A stretch of 64,000 nt of DNA from Fragilaria radians (GCA_900642245.1 CAAAJI010000174.1:43154-107153); one strand, 5' to 3'. Counted from the first letter of the stretch, positions 23,058 to 35,762 are shown. A program made the numbers and translations. Notes: generated by a model from the letters alone, not told the origin.

Positions 23058-25560
23058 CCAATTGGATGTCAAAATCAAATGGCTGGATCTTGGCTTCATT
23101 AGAGACTACAAGTGGAAAAGCTTGGAGAATACCATAGATCAATGGTGACTTCAGAAGTATTTGGAGCTGGAGAATGCTTGGAAGTCTTGCCTTTGAGTCC
23201 TGTGCGCTGTCATTCAATGCAATCAATTCAACTGACACATCTGTGTGAATCAAATGCTTAACAGGTGATGGTTGAATTATCTCTATAGGCTCATAGGCCT
23301 TGTGAATGTGGTAAATTTGATCTTATTAACATTAATTTATACCCCCACTCAAGCTTGGAAGCAAATAATTAGAATGTTCAATGCAAAGATGCATGTTGTT
23401 CTCAAGTCTTTTCAGAAGCCAGGCGGATTGTTGTTTTCAGCAAATGTCAGTAAAGCTGCGAGGTTATCATCAAGTGTAACATGAGACTTTGCAGTGATCC
23501 ATGCATACATATAAGTTCAAATCATTGGCTATCGTTGCCGCAGTTTGGATTGCATTTTCTACAGCTCCATTTTTATGAAAGAAACTTTGATAATGATCTT
23601 AACATGCCATATCACCATAAAGAAATTTGATACTTTTCGAATGAAATATTCTATTGTAGGCTGCAGGTTTCCCTTATTTGCTTGCAATAAAACGGCATAG
23701 CAAAATAGTTGTTCAAAATATTCCGGAGCACTTGCGTCAAACTTTGATCATAAATTCTGACTGTCACTAAAATAACTGTCCTGGAGTCGCATGAAGACAT
23801 AAATTGTCGCAAAACACTATGATGTAGAGAAGAAAAACATGATATAAGTTCCATGCCTTTACTTTCATCATCTAAATGCTTTTGAATGCTTAAAAACATT
23901 AGAAGGAAGCTCATGCACTTCATCTATACACTGACATGACTGTATTCACATAACTCATGAATATTAGTCACCTGACTTCAAGAATTTTACTAAATTGAAA
24001 AAAACTTATAGAATATATCTTTGCGTCAGCAACCGAGATATTTGCATTCCTTGCAGGTCTCAATTGTGGCTAGAGTAATCTAGGATCGGAACAAGTTCTG
24101 ACTAGTGCAATAATGTAAAAAGGCAAAATCATTGTTTACCTTCTTAGCCCTTAGTCTCAGAAGATTGTTTCAATACAGTTGCTTGCAAAAGTCATAACTT
24201 ATCCATCAAAATCATCTTCGCCATCTAACTCAGTATGGTAAGGATAAAAAATGAGTTGGATGGCAACAGTGAATAATTCATCAACATCTCTGCCCCTCTT
24301 AAATAAATAGTGATGAAAGAAAATTCCTAGATATTTCACCATTGTTTTTACGATGAACATGCGCTACCATGACTAAGTGCTAACCCCTGATTATCCCTGG
24401 TAGTTGTCAGAACACACATATCTTATTGATTTTAAGTAACTCCTTGACTTGAGATAGAAGAAATAATCAGATGCAAACGATTTTAGAGATGATGCAAATA
24501 CTTCTTTTCTTGCACAGATAGTGTGTACTGATTTTATTTTTTGATTGGATAATGTACAGTTACTGTGATTCAAGGTTTGCTCGCAATTTTAGAAGGTAAA
24601 TATTACTTTTCTGCAGCAAGCTTTGATGATACTGAAAATCAGAATTCCAATGGAGAAGAAGATGTGTATTCAGGCTTTGTTTGCACACAGGTGGTCAGGA
24701 ATTTTATTGTTAGGTAAACTATTCTTTGGTGTATTTATGATTCTTGTGATTGTAGCATTTCCTTTGTCTAAAAATGTTTAGGAGGCCATGTTTTAGTTGA
24801 AGGAAAATTGTTATATGGGCTAAACTGCAGAAAGCTTTTATAATCATGTCATGGCAATCCATAGCTTGATGCACTTTTTTAGCCTAGAAAAACAGAGCCG
24901 GCGAAAACAATAATTGCTGGAAAAGGGATCATTACTTTTGACCAATAAGTAGTCACTTCAAATTTACGTTAACGTAATCATCATTGAAAGCCCCGAATGA
25001 GGACCCTTCGCTAAATCGAAAAACTTCCTTTTGAAGATGTACAAACAATGGTTGGGAGTCCTGGGTATGTGGGCTCAGCATTTTCCTTGGCTTTCTTGGA
25101 ATTCCAAATCAATTCTTGCTTTGGAATGTCTGGGTACTTCTGCAGCACATTTCTCAGCTTTGCACCATTCAAATACATTTGCACTGCTGCTGACAACCAA
25201 TTTACAATGTATTTTTGTCATCCTTGTGATTAAGTTGTTCAGATCACAAGAACTGATGAAAATACCTTATGCCATGCAACAAATTTTATTTTTGTTTCAA
25301 TCTGGTGATTTTAGTGTACCAACATTATGGGCCACAAACTGATATATAACAGCAATCATACTGCAGATTTTGAAAATACCAATTATCCTGTTTTACGTTA
25401 CGGTTGGAGTTTGAAATGAAAATGCCGTTGGCGTTTAAAGACTAAATTTATTGGTTCACTTCTTAAACAGCACAGAGTATCTTCTTGTTGGGATTGTGTA
25501 CCTCGGGTGGTCTTGGTTTTCATTCGGTGTGATATCGCTCCTAGTTATTCCAATCTCATC

Positions 25561-26791
25561 ATGTCCGAACGTACTAAAAAGAGAAAAGGTTTGTCATCTT
25601 TATTCCGTCGGAGGAAGATATCCTCCAGATCTGAAGAGGGTAGTCTACTGGGACATGAGAGAAAAGTGAATAATCATGAGGAACAACGTAATACGAATAA
25701 AACACCAGTGGTTACAAGCAATCAAAGAAACAACCAGCGGACACGGACGACGGATTCGACAAAAATATCAGAATCGATAGGGGTTGCTACACCCACTACG
25801 GATCGTACATCTCTTCCGATTTTGAGTCCGCCACCCACAAATGGAGGTACTAAACATGCTGTGACTCCAGCTTTGAAGCAACAATCGAAACGTCGTATAT
25901 CCATATCTAATTTGAGAAAGCCACCGTCACCATTACCCAGCGTTCCACGACAAGTTTCAATTGTTTCAACGAAACCTGAATCAACATCCTGGTTCTCACG
26001 TACAGAATATTTTCAAAAGATAACTAATTGGGCATTTGATTTGGTAGATACAGATGGAAGTGGATGTGTCGATGAAAAGGTGTGTTTTGATCCTCACATT
26101 AAAATTACAACTACTTCATTTGGAGTACTTTCCGTATTTCATTAATTTATCGAACAATAATCGACTAATATTGTTGTTTTGCTATTTCGTTCAGGAACTT
26201 TATTCAGGTCTGTTATTGATTCATTTGAAATTGGGGAGTTATGCAGGTCCTGCGGCGTGTCGTCCAGTGTCACGTAAACAAGTTCGAGACGTCTTTCAAA
26301 AGCGTGATGTGGATGGAAGTGGTTCACTGGATAGAGACGAATTTGGAGAAGTTATAGCAGTATTATTTGGTAATGTCATGACTAGAGTCATTGCACAGTG
26401 GAGCCTAACACTTCTCATTGTACCGATGGTTGCCAAGTTAGTTCTCGATTTCCTTTATTGGTTAGTGATCGATGTCATTTGGGATGCGATTGTAAATCTC
26501 GAAGACTATGAGGCTATCGAATACATCTTTGTTACTCGATGCCATCAGATTGGGGCGTGGTTATGCCATCAAATACCGGATCTATGGCTAACTCAAGGTG
26601 TGAAACTGATTTCCAAAGTTCAAGGAATGTTTGATATGGTTCCGGATTCCGTTTGGGACACAGTTCCGGTGACACTGATATCATGCATATTAGGATGTCT
26701 GGCAGTACCTTATATTATTTTCAGAATTGATGATTTTTTTCAATCATTGGCTGACAAAGACAAAAAAGCAAAGAAAATTTCAAGAGAGTAG
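25561..26791 (+). CDS. Two-EF-hand membrane protein of the YAGPAAC type (paralogue A)
   Basis: Two exons, 25561-26079 and 26195-26791, phase 0, 115-bp intron, giving 371 aa. The first ~140 residues are basic and Ser/Thr/Pro-rich (cytosolic tail, with EEGSLLG). Two canonical calcium loops follow: DTDGSGCVDEKE (163-174, split by the intron between positions 11 and 12) and DVDGSGSLDRDE (211-222). Between them sits the motif LYSGLLLIHLKL, then SYAGPAAC. Downstream are hydrophobic segments (TLLIVPMVAKLVLDFLYWLV; VTLISCILGCLAVPYIIF) flanking an amphipathic loop (DMVPDSVWDTVP), so this is probably a two- or three-pass membrane protein with a cytosolic Ca2+ sensor. I do not recognise a named family. 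A paralogue with the same architecture is at 52396-53193. The gene converges on the PIN-like gene 157 bp away. Confidence 0.78.
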
Positions 26792-26948
26792 AAAGAAGAA
26801 GAACAAAAAGAATTGAAGAAGAAGATGAAAGGATGTAAGACTAAAAATGTATAGTGAAATTTGAAGCAACAATTTTCAAGACATAGGGGTGCCAAAGCTG
26901 TATGATTTAGTTTGTCTTATAGTAATAATATTTGAATCATTGAAGAAA

Positions 26949-28726
26949 TTATGATGACCATTGACTTGCAAAACCGACTGAGACTGCCATGGTCAAACTC
27001 AATATCAATGGACAGACGGCATATTGCCAAGCAATTACCCTGGCAATACTCTCTTTTGCACCGCCACTAAGCTCCACCATCACCATTACATTGTTAGCAG
27101 TGGGTGTGAGGAATACAATCATTAAAACCAGATACACAGATGCATCAATATCCTCTGGAATATGAAAGAGATATTCCTTACATAAGATGACTGACGCAAC
27201 TCCAACCACGGGTAACACCAGGAGCTTCCCAATTACAATGGCAGTCATTGTACGGGACGACATTAGTCCTATTGCATTACTGGAAGAGGAGAGGTGACTT
27301 TGAGACAACGTGACACCTAGAATCATCATATTGATTGGAACAGCTGCTAGGCCCACTGCGTACAATCCATCAAACATCCATTCCAAAGGAGCATTGTCAC
27401 TACGGTCAACTAAATCCACGAAGAGACCTCGCAATCTAGGAATCGATGCAACAGTTATTCCTGCCATGGCACCCATGACTGGCGGTTGGAAGACTCGAGA
27501 TAAAATGTTGATCGTTGTTCCCCAACAAGTGCCAGCATCTTCATCGATGGTAATCATCTTCTTCTGCTCGACGTCGACCGTATCTTGTTGTGCCATGACC
27601 AAGGAGGACGAGGCCATTTGGATTTCTGGGGGTAACAATCGTGTAGATTCTAGAACACAATCGTCGGGTGCAGGTTGTTCCGAGGCATGCTCGTGATGAG
27701 CTTCCAGCTCGGCTTGTTCTCGTCCAAAGGAAACCAAGTCGGCTTCTGAAATATAAAGTGACGCATCCGTTTCTCCCATACCACGGCGACTTTTTGAATA
27801 GAAGCATTCCATTGGTTTGTTGTTCAAAACATTTCGGTTCAATGACCGATACGATCGTGACGGCCCATCATGTTGCGCAATGGGTACCATTTCTTCACCG
27901 TCCTCCATCGAATCCATAGTGTCCATTTTGGACAACGGATTAGCTGAAGAAACAGATAATGTTGTGTTGGTTGTTTCGATTGCTTCTTCGATGGGAGCCA
28001 ATAACCAGCCACCGATAGACCATTGAAGGATAGGATACGTCAAAAGATACACACTTAAAAATAAAGCAGGATCAATTTTTCCCAATTCCGTAGTTGTTGG
28101 GAAATTAGCATGAACGACAGCCAATAACGTAATGGGAAGGCCAGTTGAATTGGAGAAGGCACAAGCTGCAAGGACACTCCGAATTTGAGATTTGGGTGTA
28201 CCAGAAAGTTCAGCCGCTAGGTAACCCACCAAAAGACCACAACCAACCACATAAAGAGGCCACAACAGGACTATCCATACATCACCCAACGATTCCGCAA
28301 TGTTGGGACATGGATCAGAACTTCCAAAAGCAGAAGGTGTGGCGACAAATGCAATCAATTTTTTTTGTAAAACGAGACATTGGTTATTCATTTCAAAATT
28401 GACATATATATACATTTATCGATCTCCAGCTACAGACCATGACAAACATTCTACACACATACACAAACAGAAAAGACATACCTCCAATCTTGATTGCAAT
28501 AAATTACCTTCGTAAAAAGGAATAGTGGAATCGTAACTTGTTGAGAAATCAAAGCAAGTGTACGCTTACCTTCCCCCACAACATATCCACTCCGATGAAG
28601 ATAAATTCCAACGACTGCCAAGGTACAAGCAGTTCCAACCGATCGAATTGAAGCAAGGAATGTAGAATAGATTTGGGATGCCTTTTCAGGTAGGAAGACA
28701 TCTACGTCATTGATCGACGCAGACAT
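26949..28726 (-). CDS. PIN/PILS-like membrane transport protein (auxin efflux carrier family)
   Basis: Two exons, 28482-28726 and 26949-28320. The 161-bp intron has GTATGT and TTTTGGAAG ends; joining phase 2 gives 538 aa. Members of Pfam Mem_trans carry organic anions such as auxin; in algae the substrate is unknown. N-terminal helices include ACTLAVVGIYLHRSGYV, then KRTLALISQQVTIPLFLFTK, VWIVLLWPLYVVGCGLLVGY and RSVLAACAFSNSTGLPITLL (the conserved N-S-x-G-L-P core). A hydrophilic central loop of roughly 170 residues follows, containing the acidic dileucine ESTRLLPPE. The C-terminal helix bundle includes PVMGAMAGITVASIPRLRG, then AVPINMMILGVTLS and FLTPTANNVMVMVELSGG. The splice was chosen because the product reads YCNQDW/SSDPCPNIAE, matching family continuity; reading through would use an upstream non-coding stretch. 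Confidence 0.87.
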
Positions 28727-31351
28727 ATGTGAGGATTATGATGAATTCTTGCTCCGTTTGGTTTGTTCCAACCAGCTCTTTAGACTTGTTTTATTGGTAT
28801 TCTTGATTTCCAACACAAGAGAGGCAACCCCGACTGACAATTGAAATGATGTACCTTTTTCATTATTAGGGGCAATAAAACACATGTACCAACGAGCCCA
28901 CCACCGGTACTCGTTGTGCAAAAAATTCAAAGTGACGTGTAAACCCTTGTTTTTCATTGGCCCTTCCCTGAATATTGTTTCATTCCTCATTCACTTAATT
29001 TCCATGTCCATTCCTCACCATCACTATGGACGTGGAGGAGGAATCTAACTCAAGTATTTAATAGACATATATATTGGCCACAATAGAATCATCCGTAGGT
29101 TATTCTGATATTCCAAAGTGTGGAAAACATGGCATTGAGCATTGAAAAGTAAGGGTGGCAGGCTTTCTCAATTTTAGGAATAAATAAGACAGGACAGCAT
29201 TCTTGATCATTAGTACAAACACTTGATTATCAAAAGAATTCAGTACTGCACCAAGGTGCTAGGCATTTCAAATGTTAGAATTGATAACTAGAAAGTGAGG
29301 GAACATATAATACCCAAAATGGAAATTTATCTTTAAAGGGCATTGAATACATCCAAACTTATCATGCGTTATACATACGAGTCAATCAATTCTAGATGCG
29401 CATACTATACCATCAAAAGACACCATCATAACTAGAGTATTTTGATTGGAAAAGTTTGAAGCAGTATTTATCTTGACATGTCAAAGGCGTTGAACCAATC
29501 CACTCAATTAACACAAGTAGGGTTGAAGAAAGGATGAAGAACAATAAGGGCATTGTGAAGCTAAGTCAAGCACAAACTTACCTCTGATACACTAATTTGA
29601 ATGTCAAAGGGGTGTTATTGGGAGTTTGAAGCCCTGGATACTCCAAGAAGGAAGAACTATAGCCATTGACCGTTGACAACATTTTTTGGGATGTACCATG
29701 TTCAATCACATGGGGCAAGACCGTTGACAACACTTTTTGGGATGTATCATGGTCAATCACATGGGGCAAGGCAAACAATTTCGGATGGATAGCAACTAGA
29801 GAAGCAAGAATGTATGGTGGATTCTCAATCGATAATCTTAGAAAGATAGAAAACATCTAACAAGAACTGTTAACTTTCTAAGTCAAAACCCTAATGGAGG
29901 ATAATGGCTGACATGAAACGCAACTCAATTCCAGTAATTTTTTCATTGGAAGAGTTCTACAAAAGACCCAGCACTTGAGAAAAGTAAGTTGAAGTAAAAA
30001 TTGTATGTCTTCTCCAACGCAGTGATGCTTTTTGCTCAAAGGTCTTAATTAATTTATTTCCTAAACTCTCAGCTGTCTTTCTGTGTAATTCTTTTTAAAC
30101 ATGTCCGAGAATCTTGTGAAAATTTTCGATCTCCATAGTCTCTATCAAGGCCACGTGTTCCAACATGCCACAGGCTCCGGATTGATTGGTTGTGGGATAC
30201 GACTCCTGAGGGGTTGATGGTTTGATTCTATCTCTCACACTCTCCCTTCCTGATGGTAAGCTCTTGACCTGATTTTACCCCTGTTGGATTCATACACTAA
30301 ACACAATTCTGTGAAGCCAGGAAGGAACATTAAACTAGACAAAGACAGCATTCTTCCATCATTTTCAGTACTATCGTTCTCAACTTTCCATTTTTTGTCA
30401 ATGTCAAAGTTGATTTTCCTAAGCCCAAGCTTTTTTGTATAAATTCAAACAGTATCATTTAATGTCTAGTAACTTGAAGCAGACTGTCTCCTGAGTATAC
30501 TTCGCTTCAACTGTTGCAGTATTCAATTCGATTTCGCTTCTTTGGTTTACTTTTGCATTTTCCTTTTCCTCTTTTATTGTTATTCAAAACGTTAAGGGTC
30601 ACTCATCTGTCCACCTTTTCACAATACTTGTTTAGGTGGGTTCTTTGTTAACTTTCGTTGTGTGTGGCAATATTTTCCACTAAGATAACAATTTCCTTTG
30701 TATTGTTCCTTGTCTGCTTTTGAAATAATGCCATGTGACCGTTTGTGATGGTTTCCTTTTTCTCCAATCCTTCGTATTGGCTCTTAGATTGATCTTGATT
30801 TTCTGTATATAAAGTGTTTCTTCACCCAGCTAATATTCAAGCAGGTCAACAATCTTTTCATATTCTTCAGGTAAATTTAGTGTATGGATCCTATAGTCCT
30901 TCTTGCAATTTGGCTGACGTGATTAGGCCTGAGGAATCTGGATTAAAAGGAGGTTTTTAAAGTTGTAACAGAGCTTCATGAAAGTGATATTGTTGGGAGT
31001 GTGAGTTTAACAAATTCAAATACTACGTATGATTGTCACAGTATAATCACATCACAATTTAGATTCGAATTTTTGGGAATGAATAAGTGGATTGCCAAAA
31101 ATATTTCGAATCCATTGTAAGTTCCTTTATCTAGGTAGTAGTTGGTAGCAAAAAATGGATTGCTTGAAATAGGTGATAAAAATCAAGAAACTCTTAAATT
31201 ATTAGACTTAACATTAGTTCTTATGAATAAAGAAATATCTACAATGCCAAGACTTCAAGGAGAGCCTAGCGAGTTAGCCCCTGATGATTAATTTGTAAAT
31301 GTATGTCAAAGGAAGCAATGACGTTACTTCCACGGTGCTCGATTCATTAGT
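28727..31351. other. Long intergenic region
   Basis: No supportable gene. An 84-codon open frame (28736-28990, minus) directly upstream of the PIN-like start is probably leader or promoter. A 51-bp tandem duplication sits at 29670-29771. The remainder is A+T-rich. Confidence 0.45.
29670..29771. repeat. 51-bp tandem duplication (17 codons long)
   Basis: Copies at 29670-29720 and 29721-29771 differ at a few positions. The period is a multiple of three, and open frames run through it on both strands, but neither frame resembles a known protein. Confidence 0.85.
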
Positions 31352-32185
31352 CTAATCATTTTTGTTCTCTTCTGCGCTGAGACCTGAAGTTGTACTTGCA
31401 CCTACAGTTGAGACTGACGGGTCTGATTTTTGCGCAAAAGCAAGTGCATCTCGCTTTTTCATCTGTAATTGCATTTGCGAGTGTAGATCGGTTGCTGCAT
31501 AGCCATTATTTATTGCAATTCCAGAAAAAGGTAGTAATCCACTCCCCAAACTGCCAAAGCCTGCAGGATTTATGCCTCCAAGTAAACCTGGCTGTATGCC
31601 AGAAATACCAGGATGCAACCCCCCTATTCCCGTTCGACCGCTAAGAAGAGATGGATTGGGATAAAAGCTGGAAAGGCTAGGCATAAGTCCGGAGTTCAAT
31701 TGTTGTTGCGCAACGAGTAAGCGAAAATGTTGATTCTCAGATAGAGTGGCTTCTAGTTGTTTTCTAAGGTTTTCATTCACAGCCTTCATCTCAGTCGTTT
31801 CTTTCGATAATTTCTCAACTTGCTGTTGTAGCGTTTCGATAAGATTCTTACGTCGTAACCTTGATTCCAATGCTGACTTTCGGTTTGCAGCTCGACGACC
31901 TTCCAGCTTTGCTTCCTCAGAGAGTTCTTTTTTTCTCTTCTTTGATGATGGATCGTGACTATCTTCATCCTTTCCACTGTCCCCGTCGTCGTGGTCGTCG
32001 CTGTCAGGTTCATTTTCGACCGTTGTGTTTTCAAGTCTTTCTTTACTCTTATCGATGTAATCATCGTTGTCATCAGAATCGTCATCATGAGATGTCATGG
32101 AATGCGTCGTCGCAGTACGAGGAATATCAGTGTGCGTTGGCAAATCTAGAGTAACAAATAAAATGAAAATATTACACGCTTGCAT
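31352..32185 (-). CDS. bZIP transcription factor (basic region NRKSALESR)
   Basis: Open frame of 277 aa with a real ATG at 32183-32185. The first ~30 residues are dubious: a polypyrimidine tract and TTACTCTAG at about 32146 look like a 3' splice site, so an unseen upstream exon or a start at Met 32098 (MTSHDDDSDDN) are alternatives. A strongly acidic region (Asp/Glu/Ser) is followed by a nuclear-localisation-like KKRKK, then the basic region RRAANRKSALESRLRRK with the invariant N-x7-R. The leucine zipper is NLIETLQQQVEKLSKE, then VNENLRKQLEATLSEN. The C-terminal half is Gly/Leu/Ser-rich with GI/GL repeats, perhaps an activation domain. bZIP proteins bind DNA as dimers. A second bZIP with the same basic-region pattern is at 37660-38465 in the opposite orientation. 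Confidence 0.85.
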   Translation of the reverse strand: MQACNIFILFVTLDLPTHTDIPRTATTHSMTSHDDDSDDNDDYIDKSKERLENTTVENEPDSDDHDDGDSGKDEDSHDPSSKKRKKELSEEAKLEGRRAANRKSALESRLRRKNLIETLQQQVEKLSKETTEMKAVNENLRKQLEATLSENQHFRLLVAQQQLNSGLMPSLSSFYPNPSLLSGRTGIGGLHPGISGIQPGLLGGINPAGFGSLGSGLLPFSGIAINNGYAATDLHSQMQLQMKKRDALAFAQKSDPSVSTVGASTTSGLSAEENKND

Positions 32186-32488
32186 TTACATGTAAAATTA
32201 AAATCATACAATCATACTCGATTCTTCGTATGCTTTACATTACATTTAAACACGGTCTCAATTAGTTCCTTTTAGTCCCAATTCGACAGGAAAACTCCGT
32301 GCCAGGTGGCACAGTTCTGGACTCTTTGCATGGGCAATAGGGAATAGGACCAAAACGACCGATTCTATTTCTACTACTGGAACCACAGTGCCGATACAAA
32401 ATCTAGGGTAAAGCCTTAGCAATCATCAAGTTCTTAGAGATGAAAACGCATGTAAAGTTTTCGAGGTTCTCAGTGAATGATGAGTATT

Positions 32489-32760
32489 TCTGATTAGAAA
32501 CAGTTGATCCAAAGGAGAGGAAAATTGTTTAAGAAAGGAAAGGAAAAACAAAAGTTTATCTAAGTTATGATGTTAATTACAAAAAGTTTTAAAGTTCTCC
32601 TCCGATTCACCTTCTAATAAATCTAGTAATTTATGTCTTGCTTGCGCTTTACCTGAATATTCCCTAAAAGTAATCTTCACTTAAATCCTTAATTTTAATC
32701 TTCTGTCTTCTCCAAGGCTACTAAAATCGAAATCGCATAAAAGATTTTTTTCTAAATACC
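32489..32760 (+). repeat. Diverged repeat, copy 1
   Basis: Shares with 34321-34590, in the same order and orientation, blocks such as TTTCTGATnAGAAACAGTTG, a CTTTACCTGAATATTCCCTAA-like block and a TTAAATCCT...CTACT...ATCG block, with indels between. Possibly an old duplicated or mobile sequence; no coding potential seen. Confidence 0.55.
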
Positions 32761-33267
32761 ACTCAAGCTTTAAACCTTTCACGATATTTGCTGAATAAGG
32801 CTTCTTCTAATCTTTATGAACATATCTACAAAAACAGTTTTCTGAAATAAAAACGTAAAGTGAAAACGAGAGTGAATTTGGAGGGTTTCTTCACTGGTGT
32901 TTCTATTTTTATCTCCCCGCATAGTTTGGGCTTGTAAATTCTCACAAATCCATATACTGTGAGTCCTATCTCGCCACAGTGGTTGCATGTCTCTCTGAAT
33001 GTAGTGGAAAATCAGTATTTACAACAAGAGCCCTCTCATTTTATTTTCTCTTCTCTCGTGTATCTAAACTAGCAATTTTTCTGACCATTCCTGCAGGTTT
33101 AACTTGCTCTAAGCTGCTCCAAGAGTTTATACAAATTGCTAATTATGATCTAAAAAGATGCTTTTATCCTAGATCTCTTGTGAATCAATTGCAACGTGTT
33201 TCCTTGACCACGTAGTCTCCTTAGCTTACGTGAACATTTAGACTTTGTGATCTTAGATTCACGGCTT

Positions 33268-33443
33268 NNNNNNNNNNNNNNNNNNNNNNNNNNNNNNNNN
33301 NNNNNNNNNNNNNNNNNNNNNNNNNNNNNNNNNNNNNNNNNNNNNNNNNNNNNNNNNNNNNNNNNNNNNNNNNNNNNNNNNNNNNNNNNNNNNNNNNNNN
33401 NNNNNNNNNNNNNNNNNNNNNNNNNNNNNNNNNNNNNNNNNNN
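33268..33443. other. Assembly gap (176 N)
   Basis: Run of 176 unknown bases. Open frames that appear to cross it are meaningless. Confidence 0.99.
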
Positions 33444-34320
33444 TTTCATGATGTTCTTCATTTATAAGCAATATTCAGCCTCACTAAATTCATATATGAC
33501 TATGTCTTAATTGAATTTGTGGAAGGTATAGAAGGAATGGTTACCTATGTGACCTATTCTAGTTTTAGATGAGTAAATACAAGAATATGAATTCTAGTAT
33601 TATTTACTATGCACTAACAATAACTTTGGACGTCTCCAGTATTGGTACACACACACATCTCTTAGCCTTATTAATTTACTATAGTATTATTAGACTGTAT
33701 TGCTTACAACCTATAGTGTTAGGTATCATCTTAATGAACTTAACTCAAGGTATGTCATAACTTTCCATATTCAACATTATATATGATTTCAATGATTTTT
33801 TCGTAAGTTGAAGGCAAATTATGTAATGCATGACAAAGCTTGTCATCTTCACTTATATGTTGTCCTAAACACTTTATTGTCAATCCCAAGTTCTCTAGGG
33901 TCATGAGCGAATCTTCTGCGTCCTTAAAAGGGTCGCCTCACTTGCATGCTATAAACTCTATTTTTAGTTTTATGAGGTTAGAATTAGTCTTGGATTCATA
34001 TCATTAAAACACGGTTTTGTATCCCAGCTTATTATCTCAGTATGGAAAAACATCACTTCAGCTATTCAAACATTTTTTAAAATTTCAAACCAATCAATAC
34101 TTCTGTGTAAGCAAGATCTTTCTTCTCCTTTTTTCACGTGACTTTAGAGATGCCCTATGTGATGATTTATTGCCCAAGGAGCACTTCCTTGAATCCTCTG
34201 AGTTTGAATTTGACCAAAAAAGTCTTGGGCCTTCGCTTCCACTGTTCTGCATTTCCCAAAAAGTGGCAAATTTGATTTCCATATCCATTTTAAAATCATC
34301 CCCTTGATGTTCGATCTTTT

Positions 34321-34590
34321 CATTTCTGATGAGAAACAGTTGATCAAAAGGAGAGAAAGGGCAAAATAATGAAAGCATCATAATTAAGTTTGAAAATTCT
34401 GTTCCTGTTAATTTTCTAATCATACTTTTGCTGTTTTGTTATGCAGGTGCTTAACCTGGATGTTCCCTAAGAACAGTTCAAAATTCGCTTAGCTTAAATC
34501 CTAAGTCGTTATCTTCTAACCTAAATTTTATCTTCTTTCTATTCCAAGACTACTGATATCGATATTGCATTTCTTCAAGATATGCACTGA
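34321..34590 (+). repeat. Diverged repeat, copy 2
   Basis: Partner of 32489-32760, about 1.8 kb apart, flanking the N gap. Order and orientation of the matching blocks are conserved while intervening sequence has drifted. Confidence 0.55.
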
Positions 34591-35594
34591 TTAACTCTCA
34601 GTGTTAACTTTGCGGTGCAGATAATATAAAAATGATGACTTGATGTCATTAATCTTTATCATCAAGCTTAAAATGAGACCTCTTTACTCTAATTCCAAAC
34701 GATTCACCACCTTTCTTTTTGCATATCACCGCCCAAGCAGAGAGTGGATATCGCAAAAGTAGCCACCGTAAGGTACAAAATAATACTTTCCTTTATTTTG
34801 TTTGTCTTTAAACCGATGAAACCGTAGAAGTCACACTGATTTTACTGATTTTGCGTCTATCATCTTCATCCTAAGTTCAGTGATTCACTTTTGAGCTGTA
34901 GCACAAGAATCAATTACGCACGACACCATCCTCTCAACGGGGTAGATATACAGTTTAGACCATGGCGTCAACCCCAGCATCTATTGAGCATAAGTATCAT
35001 CGTAACAAGCCCAAATAATTTCCCTGGGATATATTTGATACTTTTCTACTTGACCGTGATGCAAGCGATTTGGCTCTCTGTTTTGACATCATAGTTGACT
35101 CATTACTGCACTATTATTAATCTCCTTTCTCGTTTTAGAGTTACCATAATACTCATTATACGCTAACTCATTATCTTCATTAACATCTTCAATATTTACA
35201 TTTCCCCTTGTCTTAGCTCACTCATTCAACATTCTTTGTCTTCAAATTCATAAAATTACTGATTTATTAACAGGACGTGAAGCAAAGTTATCTGGTCTCT
35301 AATTACTACTTCGAGGATAGATTGAACTAGTAAACCTCAATGCTAACGCCTTACTTTTAATGACATGGTCACACATAGCTTAGATTATTGCCATTCCGAA
35401 ATTGCCCATTCACTCATATTTTGCGCATGAGCTCTATCCTACTATTCTTACTCACTCGAAATCTTAGAACTTTACGTGTATCCAGAAAAATAAGCCAATA
35501 TAGTTTTATTGTCCTCTTATCTCCAGAAACCCGTGATTCTGCATCGAATATATTTCTAATAACTTGTTCTGTATTCTCTCCAGCTCTTCAATAG

Positions 35595-35762
35595 TTCTTC
35601 CGTGCTCCGACACTCCTGGGATGGCATTTATCCCTAGCACATGACTCTCAGCTGGAACACTTGGTTACACGTAGAGATCCTGATGCGGAAGATATACGTT
35701 TTGATGCTTGGTACGATATTTGGCCTATTATATCAGAAGCGTCAAAATCTTTACAATTACTT
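35595..35762 (+). other. Orphan exon-like open stretch
   Basis: Bounded on the left by CTTCAATAG (3' splice-like, with an in-frame TAG just before) and on the right by CTT/GTAAGA (5' splice-like). It reads FFRAPTLLGWHLSLAHDSQL and continues through DPDAEDIRFDAWYDIWPII without stops, in a composition that looks protein-like. A second protein-like stretch (GIVLAPELKTIANQIGGSSH, 35828-35920) follows, but I could not join the two in frame. It could be part of an undetected gene or a pseudogene. No family recognised. Confidence 0.3.

Larger units (their letters stand above)
22493..25560. other. Long intergenic region
   Basis: Apart from the possible Hsp20 promoter and a 64-bp tandem duplication, I see no gene. 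Several short open frames (22751-22933, 23272-23484, 25031-25342 plus; 23032-23253, 25011-25196 minus) show no recognisable family. The stretch may include eroded mobile-element DNA but I cannot demonstrate it. Confidence 0.45.

Noticed and set aside
28321..28415. Extension of the PIN-like second exon upstream of 28320
   Set aside because: No usable 3' splice site between an in-frame stop and 28320; the acceptor at 28321-28322 gives a join matching the family.
28736..28990. 84-codon minus-strand frame just before the PIN-like gene
   Set aside because: No domain; ends 10 bp before the PIN-like start, so probably leader or promoter sequence.
30178..30233. tRNA-like T-arm (GATGG TTTGATT CTATC) after an anticodon-stem-like hairpin
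   Set aside because: No matching acceptor stem or D-arm, and the anticodon loop lacks the usual T33; most likely chance.
33150..33510. Open frames running through the N gap
   Set aside because: They consist mostly of unknown residues and have no meaning.
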